A stretch of 64,000 nt of DNA from Montifringilla adamsi. Lineage: Eukaryota > Chordata > Aves > Passeriformes > Passeridae. Location: the NCBI GenBank assembly GCA_017590115.1, contig JAGGNK010011114.1, forward strand, positions 1,231,733-1,295,732. Direction: 5' to 3'. The notes beneath the pieces were generated by a model that saw nothing but the letters and a program-made list of their open reading frames with translations, made no database searches and was not told the DNA's origin. The position numbers and the translations under genes were made by a program. Positions 21,213 through 32,365 of the stretch are shown here, in pieces; position 1 is the stretch's first letter; each line of letters starts with the position of its first letter.

Positions 21213-21924
21213 AGAAATCACTTAACTGTGTAAAAGGTGGAATTACTTTGCTCTTATTTCACAGCGACAGAGATGAGGGGCTGAAGTTCTTGAAAAATGA
21301 AGTAAAATTGACCCCTATTTTTCAGTCTTTCAGCAGGGAGTAAAATAGTTGTAATCTCTTGACATAATTGGGAATTCCTGTCTTGAAACATTGCCATGTG
21401 TTAGGCTGCTGAATTTCTGTTAATGTTTGACCTGAAAATCATTGCCTTCCCATCCTAAAGCCAGGCAGAGGCAGAAAAGACAGGCTAGATTGCCTTGTGA
21501 ATGAAAAAGAATATTCAGAAAAGCAATAATAGGCCGTGTTACGGTGTCTTGATTTTTAGCACCTGCTTTTCATAGTCCTTGTGTGTTCCCAGGCTGGTTT
21601 TAGCCTGTCTTATCTCTAAATGTACTTTGCTCATTTTCAGCTGTGTTGCCACTGGTGAGAAAGGGAGTAGGTGGCAGTGGCTTCCCATGTTATTTTAATG
21701 TGCTTGTTGTTTATGAAGTTTTCTTTCATGTTAATTGATTTTGTGTGATTGTTTCTAATTATCTCCCTGTGATCTGAGCTGGCTGAGTAAGAGGACAAGT
21801 ACATATCACTGCCTAGTAACACCTAATTAAGAAAGAGGTCCTGCTTTTGAATTTCCTCTTTGTCTTCTCATTCTTCTGCTCTTCTCAACTCTGTTGAGCC
21901 AGAGTTGTGTGAAGAGAGACAAGA

Positions 21925-22353
21925 CAGGGAACCACTGGAGAGGATCCAGCAGAGGCTGCAGAGATGATGAGGGCCAGGAGCACCTCAGTTCTGGGGAAAG
22001 GCTGAGGGAACTGGGCTGTTCAGCCTGGAGAACAGACAGCTGAGAGAGGATCTTATCAATGCACACAAGTATTTTCAGGCCAGCTGCCAAGGGGATGGGG
22101 CCAGACTCTTTCCAGTGACAGGACAAGGGGCAACGGGCACAAACTGGAATGCAGGAAGTTCCCCTTGAATATGAGGGAAAAAAACTGCTGTGAGATGACA
22201 GAGCACATGGAGGAGGCTGCTCAGAGAGGTTCTGCAATCTCCCTCCCTAGGCTTATTCCAAACTGGCCTGGGTGAACCTGCTTTGGCAAGGGGGTTTGAT
22301 TTGGGTCTCCAGAGGCCACTTCCAGCCCCAGCCATTCCGTGGTTGTGTGATTT
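21925..22353 (+). mobile_element. CR1 LINE 3' fragment
   Basis: A sense CR1 of about 430 bp runs from 'gacagggaaccactggagag' through 'gatgatgagggccaggagca', 'gttcagcctggagaacagac', 'gtgacaggacaaggggcaac' and 'aggaggctgctcagagaggt' to 'ccgtggttgtgtga'. It is diverged and differs from the common young copies in its 3' part. Confidence 0.85.
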
Positions 22354-22609
22354 GTTAAGATTGAGAGAGACCATCACAAGGGTGGGGTTTTGTTTGACAA
22401 GAGTCACAGCAAAGCACAAATATTTGAATTTCAATAACTTTATTGAACCGGCTCCTGTGGCATTGGTTTAAGGTAGTAAACTTAAGATACCTCACGGTAC
22501 CAGCGATACCAGGATGCTCTTTAAAAGCAGATTTGCCTCCAGGGCACACCTCAAAGGGCTGTCTCATCCAGCCCTACAAGGCAAAGGGAGCCTGGATGAA
22601 GTTACCTCA

Positions 22610-22702
22610 CATCTGTATCTTGAAAACCTCCACAATGGGGACTCCATGCATCTCCTGGGAGGTTGTTCCAGTGAGTAATGCTCTCTTTCTAAAATGTGGC
22701 GA
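22610..22702 (-). mobile_element. Old CR1 LINE internal fragment
   Basis: The plus strand reads 'atcttgaaaacctccacaat', 'ggggactccatgcatctcct' and 'gggaggttgttccagtgagt'. This resembles the antisense 'cctccaaggatggggactcc..ctgttccagtgc' block of older CR1 copies. It is short and diverged. Confidence 0.6.
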
Positions 22703-24298
22703 TTTGGGAGCAAAAGATTCAAGGCTCATGATGTGATTTCCTGTGGATCTCTGAGCAATCTCATCTTTTCTTTGCAGTTAAAAGAACATTAGTTCTCTGT
22801 GTAACAAACATTTGTATTTTTGGGGTACTTGTGCAGCTAATGTCTTTGGGATTGTTAGTGGGAGCTGCAGCTATTCCTTGTATCCCACATTTCCCACCCA
22901 GTAAGAGAAAAGAGACGAGAGAAAGTAATTTCTGCAGTTGCAGAAAGACTGGTGTGTACCTCCTTCGTAGCTCTGTTCTGTGTGTTTCAAATCAAAGCAA
23001 AAGCTCCGAATTGTAACAGTGTGGGAGGTGTTGAGTCTTGCGAATCACTATAAATAGTGGCAGACTTGGGAGGACTAGGGAAAGCTTGGGAAGTGCACTA
23101 GATCTCTTTGGGAATCTCTCTTTTTTTCCCCTGTGATGTACAGGCTTTCAGGGGAGCATCTGCCTAAAACCTTCTGATTTGGCTGAATGTATGCAGAGCT
23201 TGAATAAGGTGCATTATGTTCAAATAGGTTGAAAATTCAAACAAACTTTTTCTAGACATTGTTTGTCTGTATTTGTATTGATTGACGTGAAAGCAGGTTG
23301 TAGTTAATTGCTATGAGCTAATCAGCTGTGTAGAAAACAAAGAAGGCCCTATATTCTAGCTTTTCTAAGCATTTGGAGCTTAGGCTTTTCTACTGAGGAG
23401 GTGAAGGTAATCTTTGTGATTACATTAGTTTTTCATTTGGAAATGTGCAGAATTTTGATTGTAGTAGCCAAAGAGTGGTTGAAGTTGGTGTTGCAGTCTG
23501 CCTGTTGTTGGCGAAAAGTGGCTGAACTTGATCCCTAATGCCTGAGGAGGTGAATCTTCTGTCTGTTGGGCATTTGGTCCTCAAGAAATAGTTTTAAAAA
23601 CCTGTGTAAAGACTTCGATCATCCTCTAAAGTGTCACTGATAAAACTGTCATTAAATTGTTTGTCTGCACGTGCTTCCTGTGCGCTCACTCTTCTTCCAG
23701 TGAGACCCTGCTCTCCTCCTCTCCATCCTAACAAAGAGCAGCACAAGGAGGAGCAAAGACACGTTTCTTTTCCCTGAAACCGTGTTGTTATTCCTGGTGT
23801 CCTGGGGGGACATGGCCTTGTGACTTGCGTGTCCCGCAGCCAAAGCTGGCTGTTCCTGCGGGGCTCTGCGGTGCCGCAGGAATGCGGCCGCACGGCGCTC
23901 TTTGTTCCCGGCTTCGGGTGGTGTTTGGAGCACCCCAGGCCCGGCTTGTGAAGTGCCTCGGGCTTTGATCTGCCCTGAGAAGCTCCTTTGAGTTGGTGGG
24001 GGTGCTTTGATGTTCTCTGCTCGCTGCCAGGTCCTTCTGGTGGAGGTGCAGCGCAGAGCTGTTGTCCACTTAAGAACCAAGACCTCATCTCTCCATGCAT
24101 CCAAACACTTCTTTACTCTCAGGGAGCAAATGGATATCTCTGGTGGAGGACTTTGGCCGTTGTAGTTGTGATTTTTTTTGTTCTAAATTTAGCAGGTTAG
24201 CTCAATACTGTGCTAGAGGAGGGCTGGGCCCTTTTGTTGACACAGCTCCGTGGATGTTTGAAATGCCTTTTGCCTTCTCTGCACCCAGCTGAGCTGCT

Positions 24299-24720
24299 GA
24301 ACTGGCAGTATGGGAAAGGCTGGGAGAACTGGGATTGCTCAGCCTGCAAAAGAGAAGCTTCGGGGTGACCTGATCGCCCCTTCTAGGACTTGAAAGGAGC
24401 CCGTAAGAAAGATGGAGAGGGACTTGAGACAGAGGCATGGAATGCCAGGACAAGGGGCATGACTTCTGGCTGCTAAAGAGCAGGGGTAGTTGGGTTTTGG
24501 GAAGCAGGTTCTTCCCTGGGAAGGTGGGGAGGACCTGGTGCAGGTTCCCAGAGAAGCTGTGGCTGCCCCTGGATCCCTGGAAGTGTCCAAGGCCAGGTTG
24601 GACAGGGCTTGGAGGAACCTGGGACAGTGGGAGGTGTCCCTGCCCATGGCAGAGGGTGGACTGGGTGATCTTTCAAGTCCCTTCGCACCCAAACCATGCT
24701 GGAAGTCTGTGATTCTGTGA
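24299..24720 (+). mobile_element. CR1 LINE 3' fragment
   Basis: This sense CR1 of about 420 bp runs from 'gggaaaggctgggagaactg' through 'gtaagaaagatggagaggga', 'gccaggacaaggggcatgac' and 'cccctggatccctggaagtg' to 'gtctgtgattctgtga'. The terminal repeat of the CR1 tail is intact. Confidence 0.92.
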
Positions 24721-25026
24721 CAAACCTTTATTGACGGCCCTGTTCTGGTTTTACTGGAGCTGAGGAACAGTGATTTAAATGCATTAAACTCCTGTATGTG
24801 TTTGGAGCAGGCAGTGGTGCTGCAGGTAGTAAGCAAGATCAATATTCTTGTCAGTGGCAAGAAAACAGGATGACTTGACCCATTTCAGATATCTTTTCCA
24901 TATCTATTTTGGTCGGCAATAGACTGAAATTTCTCCTTTTGGGAAAGAGTTTATAAGGAATATTCGTGTTCAGGGAATGACTGGACATGGCACTTGGTGG
25001 TGGCAAGGTAGTAATCAGTCAAAACC

Positions 25027-25080
25027 TGAGCTCAGTGATCTCAGAGGTCTTTTCCAACCTAAATGATTCTGTGATTCTGA
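25027..25080 (+). mobile_element. CR1 LINE 3' tail remnant
   Basis: Only the last 50 or so bases of a sense CR1 remain: 'ctcagtgatctcagaggtct', then 'tttccaacctaaatgattct', then 'gtgattctga'. Confidence 0.8.
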
Positions 25081-26767
25081 CATATATCTACAGATGGATT
25101 TTAGAAATTGTGCCACATGTTTTCAGTGAGCTGTTACATTTTACTGACTTAAAAAATAACAGTACATCTACTGTACTCTTCTAAAACAGAGTGATTGTGC
25201 TTTGAGGAAAAAACCCATTATAGTAATTATTATTACCTGTAGAATCCATTAAAACACAGAATTTGACTTATGTCAGTGTTAGTGACAATGAAACCTTGTG
25301 AAGGGCATCATTTAAAATTGAAATGCTCATATAAAGACTGTAGGAAAAGAAAGAAGTCTTTGCAATAAATCTGGGTGGCACTGTCAAGATTCCTAAAATG
25401 TGACAGATGAGTAAAGTAAGAACTCCAAGGTGGTTGTTGCCTGCTACAAAACCTTTTGCAGATCCAGGATGAAATAAGAAGCATGAATGATGAAATGCGC
25501 CTTGGCTTCTTGCTGTTAAGCAAATGGGGATCAAAGAAACTCCTCATATTCCTGTTTTCTAAAAGCTCCTGGTAGACAGGCTGAATTATAACATCCTAGG
25601 TTGTTGGGTTTTTTTTGTTCCTGAAAGGGAAATGCCTTGGATATGATGAATCAGGTCTGGGGAAGCTATAGAAAAATACCCTTGTATTTGTCTAAATTGT
25701 ATCTCTCCCTAATGTTTGCTTAGTTTCCCATTTTAAAACAAAAACTCATTAGTGATCATTTTAAATACACTTAAGCTCTGAGACCAATCCTTGTATTTGC
25801 TGTGAATGTTAATGCTATAAAGAGGGCACGCTTTTATTTTGAAAAGGGTGAATGAAAAGCTCACACTCACCAGCAGCTTTCTGGCGGTTCTTTTTTTGTT
25901 TTCTTTCTTTATTCTACTGAAGGAAAAACTATTGTTTTAGCGTTGTTTTGTGTCTGGATGTCATGTTCCTCTGATCACATGCTGGACTGCTAATGCTTCT
26001 CTGAGACAAATTGCTGAAAACATTGGCTGCGTTTGAGGTTGCAAGAATTCTCTATATATAGTGACAGAATTGATTTTTTTTGGGCTCTGTTGCTAGTGGC
26101 AACTCATCCTAATCCCAAACTGTACAGTAATGTGATTTATGGGGAGTACATTGCTCACTAGTGAATGTTGTCTGGAATTTTTTTCTCTGTGCATTGCTAC
26201 AGGGGCACTGTTCATGCACGAGGTAAAGATATTTCATGGTTAATCGTAGCTTGTGTGGATTAGAACATTTAAAATTATGAATAAATTCGTAGCTCACAAA
26301 TGCATTTGGGAAAAAAACTGCTTTGTTGTTTTTGATAGATTTATAGAGAAGAAATTTCTTATTAATTGGGAGCTTGTGCTGATAAAAATCACAGCTGTCT
26401 CCTGTTGAAGGCCCAATTCCCTTGTGGAATTTCACACCAAGAATTTTGCATATGTGTTAATATTTTTTGTTTAAATCAAATAAATTTTACTGTACATAAA
26501 AAGAACTTCAGTTAGAAACATTGCCAATATTATATGTTTTAATATGTTCTGTATGTTCTAAAGAGCACTTACAATTGGCCTGTACGAGTTGGGATTGGCC
26601 TCTAAATGTCCTGCCAAAAATTGTGATTTTATAAGACATTGTGTGGGGAATTTCAGGTTGGAAGTGCATCTTTTAAACTACTGTGAGCACTGTAAGCAAT
26701 GCTCTCTTGAAAATCCAAATAGGCCTTTTAGGAAGGGACATTTTGTAACAGCAGGTAATCATTCATG

Positions 26768-26821
26768 GTTGGTCATGATGATCATCAAGGTCTTTCCCCA
26801 CCTGAGCTATTCTGTGTGTGA
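26768..26821 (+). mobile_element. CR1 LINE 3' tail remnant
   Basis: The bases 'gttggtcatgatgatcatca' and 'aggtctttccccacctgagc' followed by 'tattctgtgtgtga' resemble a diverged sense CR1 tail. Confidence 0.65.
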
Positions 26822-29671
26822 GATCTTGTGAAGTCAAGATGTTCAAAGTTAGACTTTCAGGCTTTTGTTTTTCAAAGCAGGAGCTCATTTATCTGCACTC
26901 TGTGGGCATGGAAGGCAGAGTTTTTGAGTTGAGCAGTAGTGCCTGCAGTTGCTTGAGGGGACGGCAGGAGGGTGATCCGGGTTCCGAAAATTGTGTGTGA
27001 AAACTGGAGTGAAAACAATTGTAGGTGGATGGATGCTGGCAGGACAGGCAGGAGACTGCTTTTGTCACAAAGATATTACGCCCAACTTTGATTCCTTGAT
27101 TATATAGTTGGCTGTATCCTGATACATTGAAATATTGGTTGAAATATTTTCAGCTTTAATATCTCTGTTTACACTCAGGAGAATTTTCCTTCCGTGTACT
27201 TTTATCTTAGTTGAGGATAAGGGGAGATTTAAAGGGTAAGCATTCCGAAGGACAAATGGTAGCAAAGCTGTCACAGCCCATTAGTTTTAGGTGTGAGATG
27301 AGCAGGCTTCTAATTGCAGGGCGGAGATGGAGAATGCAGTGCAGTTTTGGGTTACTGTAAATCCTCTGTGTAGCAGAAGGATGGAGCAGGGCTCCTCAGG
27401 GTGGTAAAATGTTCTGTAGTAGCTGAATCAACAAGGGATTACTGTGTGCTTGGCTATAAAAGGGATGGGGCGGATATTGTAGCTGCTGTTTGCTCGGGGA
27501 AAAACTGCTAGAAAATCGTGAGATGAGTTGTAGAAAGGAATTTGTAGAGGAGAGAAGAGCTCTGCTGTGCTACAGGATGTTTGAATTGCCAGCTACTCCC
27601 TTTCTGCAGGAATTTACGAAGCTCTGTTCGGAAAAGCTATTTTAAGACTGAAGAGGAGACAGTACAGAGTATGTACATTAAAGTCAAGTTTAAAATAAGG
27701 CCACTTCTTTATTTCTTTTGTGCTTGCCAGAGAACTGGAGCAGTGCACTGAGGTAAGCAGAAAGTGAGGGCTGCCTTGCCAGCGAGCTGCAGGAAGGAGA
27801 GCTGAATTCCTTGACTCAGCAAGCAGAGAGTTTCCTGATGTTACAAATATTTGTGCTTCCCGAGTTGTAAAGATGCCCTTCACACGTCTGCTTGAGATCA
27901 GGCAGACCTCAAGTGGATCCACAAGCAGGAAATGTCACTGGCTTCTCGTGCTGGGTCACAGAACTTCTTTGTGGGCAAGAATTTAGGCTGTGGGTGACCT
28001 CGCCAGGGTGGTTTTGAGTTTGTTCTGCTGCCTCGTGTGCTTTCACAGCTGGTGGGACCTTGGCCTGCCCAGCAAGGTTCTCGTTAAAAATCTTGGCCCG
28101 GTTCGCACCGCGTTGGGATGTTTGTGGTGTGAGAGCTCCACGTCCTCTGTGCTTGCCGTGGGAGGGCAGGCTGGTGTTCGGAATCCTGTCCAGACTGGTG
28201 TGGCTCGGGCTTCTGTGACCACAGATTGCCTTCAGGACCTGGAGATGCACTGTCATGAGAGCAGAATTCAGCGGTGGTGGGCAGAGTTTCCTGGGAAGCA
28301 GCCAGGAGTGATGGGTTCTGCTCAGTTTTCCTAAGCAGGACTTGCAGATAGCTAAGGAGCAGCCCATCCCGTTGTGGGGAAGGTCAGGAGTTGGAGCAGG
28401 AGCCCCTCATGGCTGAGCAGGAAAAGCATGCAGGGTCTGTGGGCAGGAAGGGAGGAGCATGAAAGCTTTGCTTGGCTGCTCAGGGACAATACCAGTGACA
28501 TCTCCAGCTGGTCAGGGAGGAATGGAAGGAGGGATGCTCTGGGAATGGGAACAGCAAGACACCTTCTGCATGAAGACTCTTCCTAGTGATGGGCTCTAGG
28601 GAAGGCTCTGCAGTACTCAGCAGTTTTATTTCCCCCACTCAACCTTTTCCAGGGAAATCTTTCCCTTTACTGATATCGAGGAAAACCTTAGCACGTAATT
28701 TGGAAAGAAGAGCCAAGGTAATGCTCTGATGCTGATGAACATATTTCTACAAGAGCTGGGGGAAGAGTTCCACGTGTGTATCTGTGCTTGAAGGACATGG
28801 ATGTGATGTAATGTGGGAGGTAGCAGGTTTAATTGGAGACCAGGCAAATAAAGCCAGCCCAAAATCCAGGCAGCAAAACGGTGTTTGAACAGTGCTGTTA
28901 AATGCCAGCACAGTGGAGTTTATTTAATAGGTGGTACAAAGTCTTCAGCAGGAAAGGCAATAGCAGGGCTGATATTATTCAAACCTGACATGGAACTTTT
29001 GCTCCTTGATAAAAGTACAGCTGAACTGCTAATTTCTAGCAATAACCTAACCCTGGCAGGTGACAGCATGCCTATAAAAGGGTCGTCTTTCTAGGAAGGG
29101 ATCTGTTTCATTCAGATGATATAAAACCACTGAACAAAAGAGAGTTTGTTATTTTTCAAACCAAACATAAAGGCTGTGATTTGCTGTAATGTGACCTCTG
29201 GTGATTTTTTTTTCTTGGAATGGCTGAAAAGGAGCCTGAAGTATTCTGTGCAAATGAAGTGGGAAGTGAGTTTCTCTTTGCTTACAACTTCTTTATTTCT
29301 TCAGTAGCCTTTTTGCAAGAGCAAAGGCATGAGATCAACTGTTAGAGTCAGCACTGGTTTTTCTGAAATTTGGGGATGTTTAAATCTAATACAGTTAGCC
29401 AGAAAGTGATTGGAGGCACCTGGATTCCCTGGTGAGGTGATTATGCTGATGATTTTGTGTGGTCTGACAGTACAGAGAATTGTAATAAAGGAGTTAATTC
29501 TTTTACATGATGTAATTAAGCTGAAACTTCACTTGCCATGCTTTGTCTGAGGTAAAATTTTTGATGTATAAATAAAAAATATCATTTGTGGTGTTCAGTG
29601 ATCAACGTTGGAGGAGTTTTGCTGGGGAAAGGGAAAGTCAGGCTACAAAAATCTCTGAATTTGGAGTCTTG

Positions 29672-29970
29672 AGTACTTTGTGACAAGGTGGACAAGGGGA
29701 ATGGATTTGGACGAAAAAGAGAGTAAGTTAGATAAGATATTAGCAGGAAGGGTATTAAGAGGAAGTTTTTCCCTTTGAGGGTGGGCAGGCCCTGGCACAG
29801 GTGTCCAGAGAAGCTGTGGCTGCCCCTGGATCCCTGGAAGTGTCCAAGGCCAGGCTGGAGAGGGCTTGGAGCAACCTGGAATAGTGGAAGATGTCCTTGC
29901 CCATGGCAGGGTGGGGAATGGGATGTTCTATAGGTCCCCTCTGACCATAACCATTCTGGGATTCTGTGAA
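29672..29970 (+). mobile_element. CR1 LINE 3' fragment
   Basis: A sense CR1 of about 300 bp is recognisable from 'gtgacaaggtggacaagggg' through 'gagggtgggcaggccctggc', 'gctgcccctggatccctgga' and 'gcttggagcaacctggaata' to 'accattctgggattctgtga'. Confidence 0.92.
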
Positions 29971-30552
29971 GTATGTTCCAAATTTTAATAACCTGGTTGT
30001 TGCACTGCCATGCTTTCTGCAGCCTGTGTACAGGTAACTTCAGAAATTGTGGTGTTCTGAAAAATAATTTACCCTTCAGCTACTCGGAATTTTATGCAAA
30101 TCTTCTAAAACATTTCTGTGGCAGTAATTCTGTTTAGTAAAGAGAAAAGCCACAAAGAGGAGTTCTGCATTATTACACTGCAGTGTTTGAGGGTCTTGTC
30201 GTGATGAATAATTTCTGTAGATTCATTATTGCTCCAGGTATGTTGTCTTTGTGTCTGCTGGACACGGGCAGGGAATATTAATGCAGTGTGGCCCTGCATG
30301 CATGGGTGTTCCCGGAGTCCCTCATTAGCCATGCAGCTGCTGCTGTGTTATCTTATCTCAGCATTTATTGCCAACCCCTGCCCTGAACGGAGCCACAGTG
30401 ATGATTTATGTTGGGATTCAGTTGTGCCTTTGTTAGTGACACACCTGCCCTTAAATTAAAAACCAGGTAACAGCAGTTATTTGGTTGTATGGTACTGATT
30501 CATTTTTCATGTTGCTGGAGAAAAGTGAGAGGAGACATCCCCATAAAAGTAC

Positions 30553-30585
30553 TGAATTAAACCAAACAAGGTTTGGTTTAATTCA
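30553..30585 (+). repeat. Perfect 15-bp inverted repeat with 3-base loop
   Basis: The arm TGAATTAAACCAAAC (30553-30567) is followed by the loop AAG and then by its exact reverse complement at 30571-30585. It would form a tight hairpin in RNA or single-stranded DNA. It lies in unique intron 2 sequence about 130 bases upstream of a CR1 copy. Its function, if any, is unknown. Confidence 0.95.
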
Positions 30586-30716
30586 CAAAACCTGTTTTCC
30601 TTCAAGGGATGGCAAAACATTTTGGCCGATTCTCTCTCCCATGTATTTCAGGATTGCTCCCCTTTGGATTTTATAGTGGGAGCTGGCATTCCAATGGATA
30701 TTTTAATTCAGTGTCC

Positions 30717-31131
30717 TGGTCTAGGGAAGGGTCTGGAGCCCCAGGAGGGGCTGAGGGAGCTGGGAGGGGGCTCAGCCTGGAGAAAAGGAGGCTCAGGGGG
30801 GACCTTGTGGCTCTGCACAGCTCCTGACAGGAGGGGACAGCCGGGGGGGTCGGGCTGTGCTCCAGGGAACAGGGACAGGAGGAGAGGGAATGGCCTCAGG
30901 CTGGGCCAGGGCAGGCTCAGGGTGGGCACCACCAGGAATTTCTTCATGGAAATGATTATCAAGCATTGCAAGGTGCTGCCCAGGGAGGTTTGGAGTCCCC
31001 ATCCCTGGAGGTGTCCAGAGAAGGGCTGGAGGTGGCACTCAGTGCTCTGGGCTGGGGACAAGGTGGGGATTGGGCAGAGCTTGGACTCAGTGATCCCTTA
31101 TGGTTTATTCCAACATTAATGATTCTATGAC
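30717..31131 (+). mobile_element. CR1 LINE 3' fragment, GC-rich subfamily
   Basis: This sense CR1 of about 415 bp reads 'gggtctggagccccaggagg', 'ggggctcagcctggagaaaa', 'cagggacaggaggagaggga' and 'ctggaggtggcactcagtgc', and ends 'attaatgattctatga'. It differs from the common copies here and shares its text with the copy at 61935. Confidence 0.85.
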
Positions 31132-31289
31132 ATGGCAAGACAAATGCCATCATTTTGAACATCCCTTCTTCCTTCTTCCCCCATCTTTTATTGCTGAGCA
31201 CAATGCTGTGTGGTTTGGGTCACTTGGGGTCAGCTGTCCTGACTGGGTCCCCTCCCAATTTCCTGCACACTCACAGCCTGCTCACTAAT

Positions 31290-31458
31290 GGGAACAGGGT
31301 GCCCAGAGAAGCTGTGGCTGCCCCTGGATCCCTGGAAGTGTCCAAGGCCAAGCTGGACAGGGCTTGGAGCAACCTGGGATAGTGGAAGGTGTCCCTGCCC
31401 ATGGCAGAGGTGGAATAAGATTATTGTTAAGGTCCCTCCCAACACAAACCATTCTGAG
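31290..31458 (+). mobile_element. CR1 LINE 3' fragment
   Basis: This sense CR1 of about 170 bp reads 'gggtgcccagagaagctgtg', 'gcttggagcaacctgggata' and 'cccatggcagaggtggaata', and ends near 'cacaaaccattctga'. It lies about 160 bases after the end of the previous copy. Confidence 0.9.
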
Positions 31459-31689
31459 GTGTGAGGAGCAGGAAGGGCTTTGAGCTGTGTAAGCACTGCT
31501 CAGCAATAACGGGAACATCCCTGAGTTATCTGTGCCCGGAACTTTGTGTTCTCAGCACAAATCCCAGGCACAGCCCCATCCCAGCCACTGTGCAGAAAAT
31601 TAACTCCATCCCAGCCAAGCCCTGTGAGCTGTGAGCTGTGCAATGGAACTGGACAGGGCAGGTGCAGCTGCAGGATTTGGAGCTTACTG

Positions 31690-32365
31690 GGACTCCAGTA
31701 AGGAGTCCCAATAAGTTCCCTGCCACCTTGGAAAGGTCATGGCAGTCAGGAGAGCTTCCTGATGGCCGCAGAAAGGCAAACACTGGACCCATTTTCAAAG
31801 ACTGCCGGGAGGAGGATCTGGGAACAGCAGCTTTACCTTAATTCCTGGGTAAACTACACAGCCAAACCTCCTGGAAACAATTTTTGAGGCTTCTTTTCCA
31901 TTCCTTGAAGGGGAACAAAGGTAATTTGGAGCAGCCAGCATGGACTCCCAAGGGCAAAAGGTTCTTGATTGCCTTTTGGGAAAGCTGGCAGTGCCTGTGT
32001 TGTAGGTGGTGGCTTCGGGGAGACCTTTGACACAGTCCTGTAGCACCTTTAGAGCCACGCTGGGGACACACGGACTGATAGCTGGCTGGAAAGTTGGCTG
32101 GGCTCCCCAAATCTGAGTGGTGGGGAGCAGTGCCAAGTGCAGCTGGCAGCTGGGAATCCCTCAGAGGTCAATGGATCCGTGCTGGTCCATGACTCCAGTC
32201 AGCCTGGATGGTGGCGTGGGGCTTTTGGCGAGTTGAAGGAGCCTGTTAAACTGGGGGAGAACACTGGCTGGAGGCAGGGAGTGTCCAGGGTGACAGGGGC
32301 TGGCAGGAACCTCTGGAACGTCAGCAAAGGCAAATGCCAAATTCAGGGGCATTCCAGCCTTAAGC
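31690..32365 (+). mobile_element. Decayed CR1 reverse-transcriptase (ORF2) segment
   Basis: The order of blocks matches the CR1 ORF2 coding region: 'aagttccctgccaccttgga' with 'gcagtcaggagagcttcctg', then 'aaggcaaacactggacccat' with 'caaagactgccgggaggagg'. Next come 'gcagccagcatggactccca' with 'agggcaaaaggttcttgatt', 'tttgacacagtcctgtagca' and 'cagcaaaggcaaatgccaaa'. No open frame spans it and several catalytic blocks are missing, so it is a dead internal fragment. It is the only internal CR1 coding piece I see in the window apart from the short block at 21166; all others are 3' tails. Confidence 0.75.
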
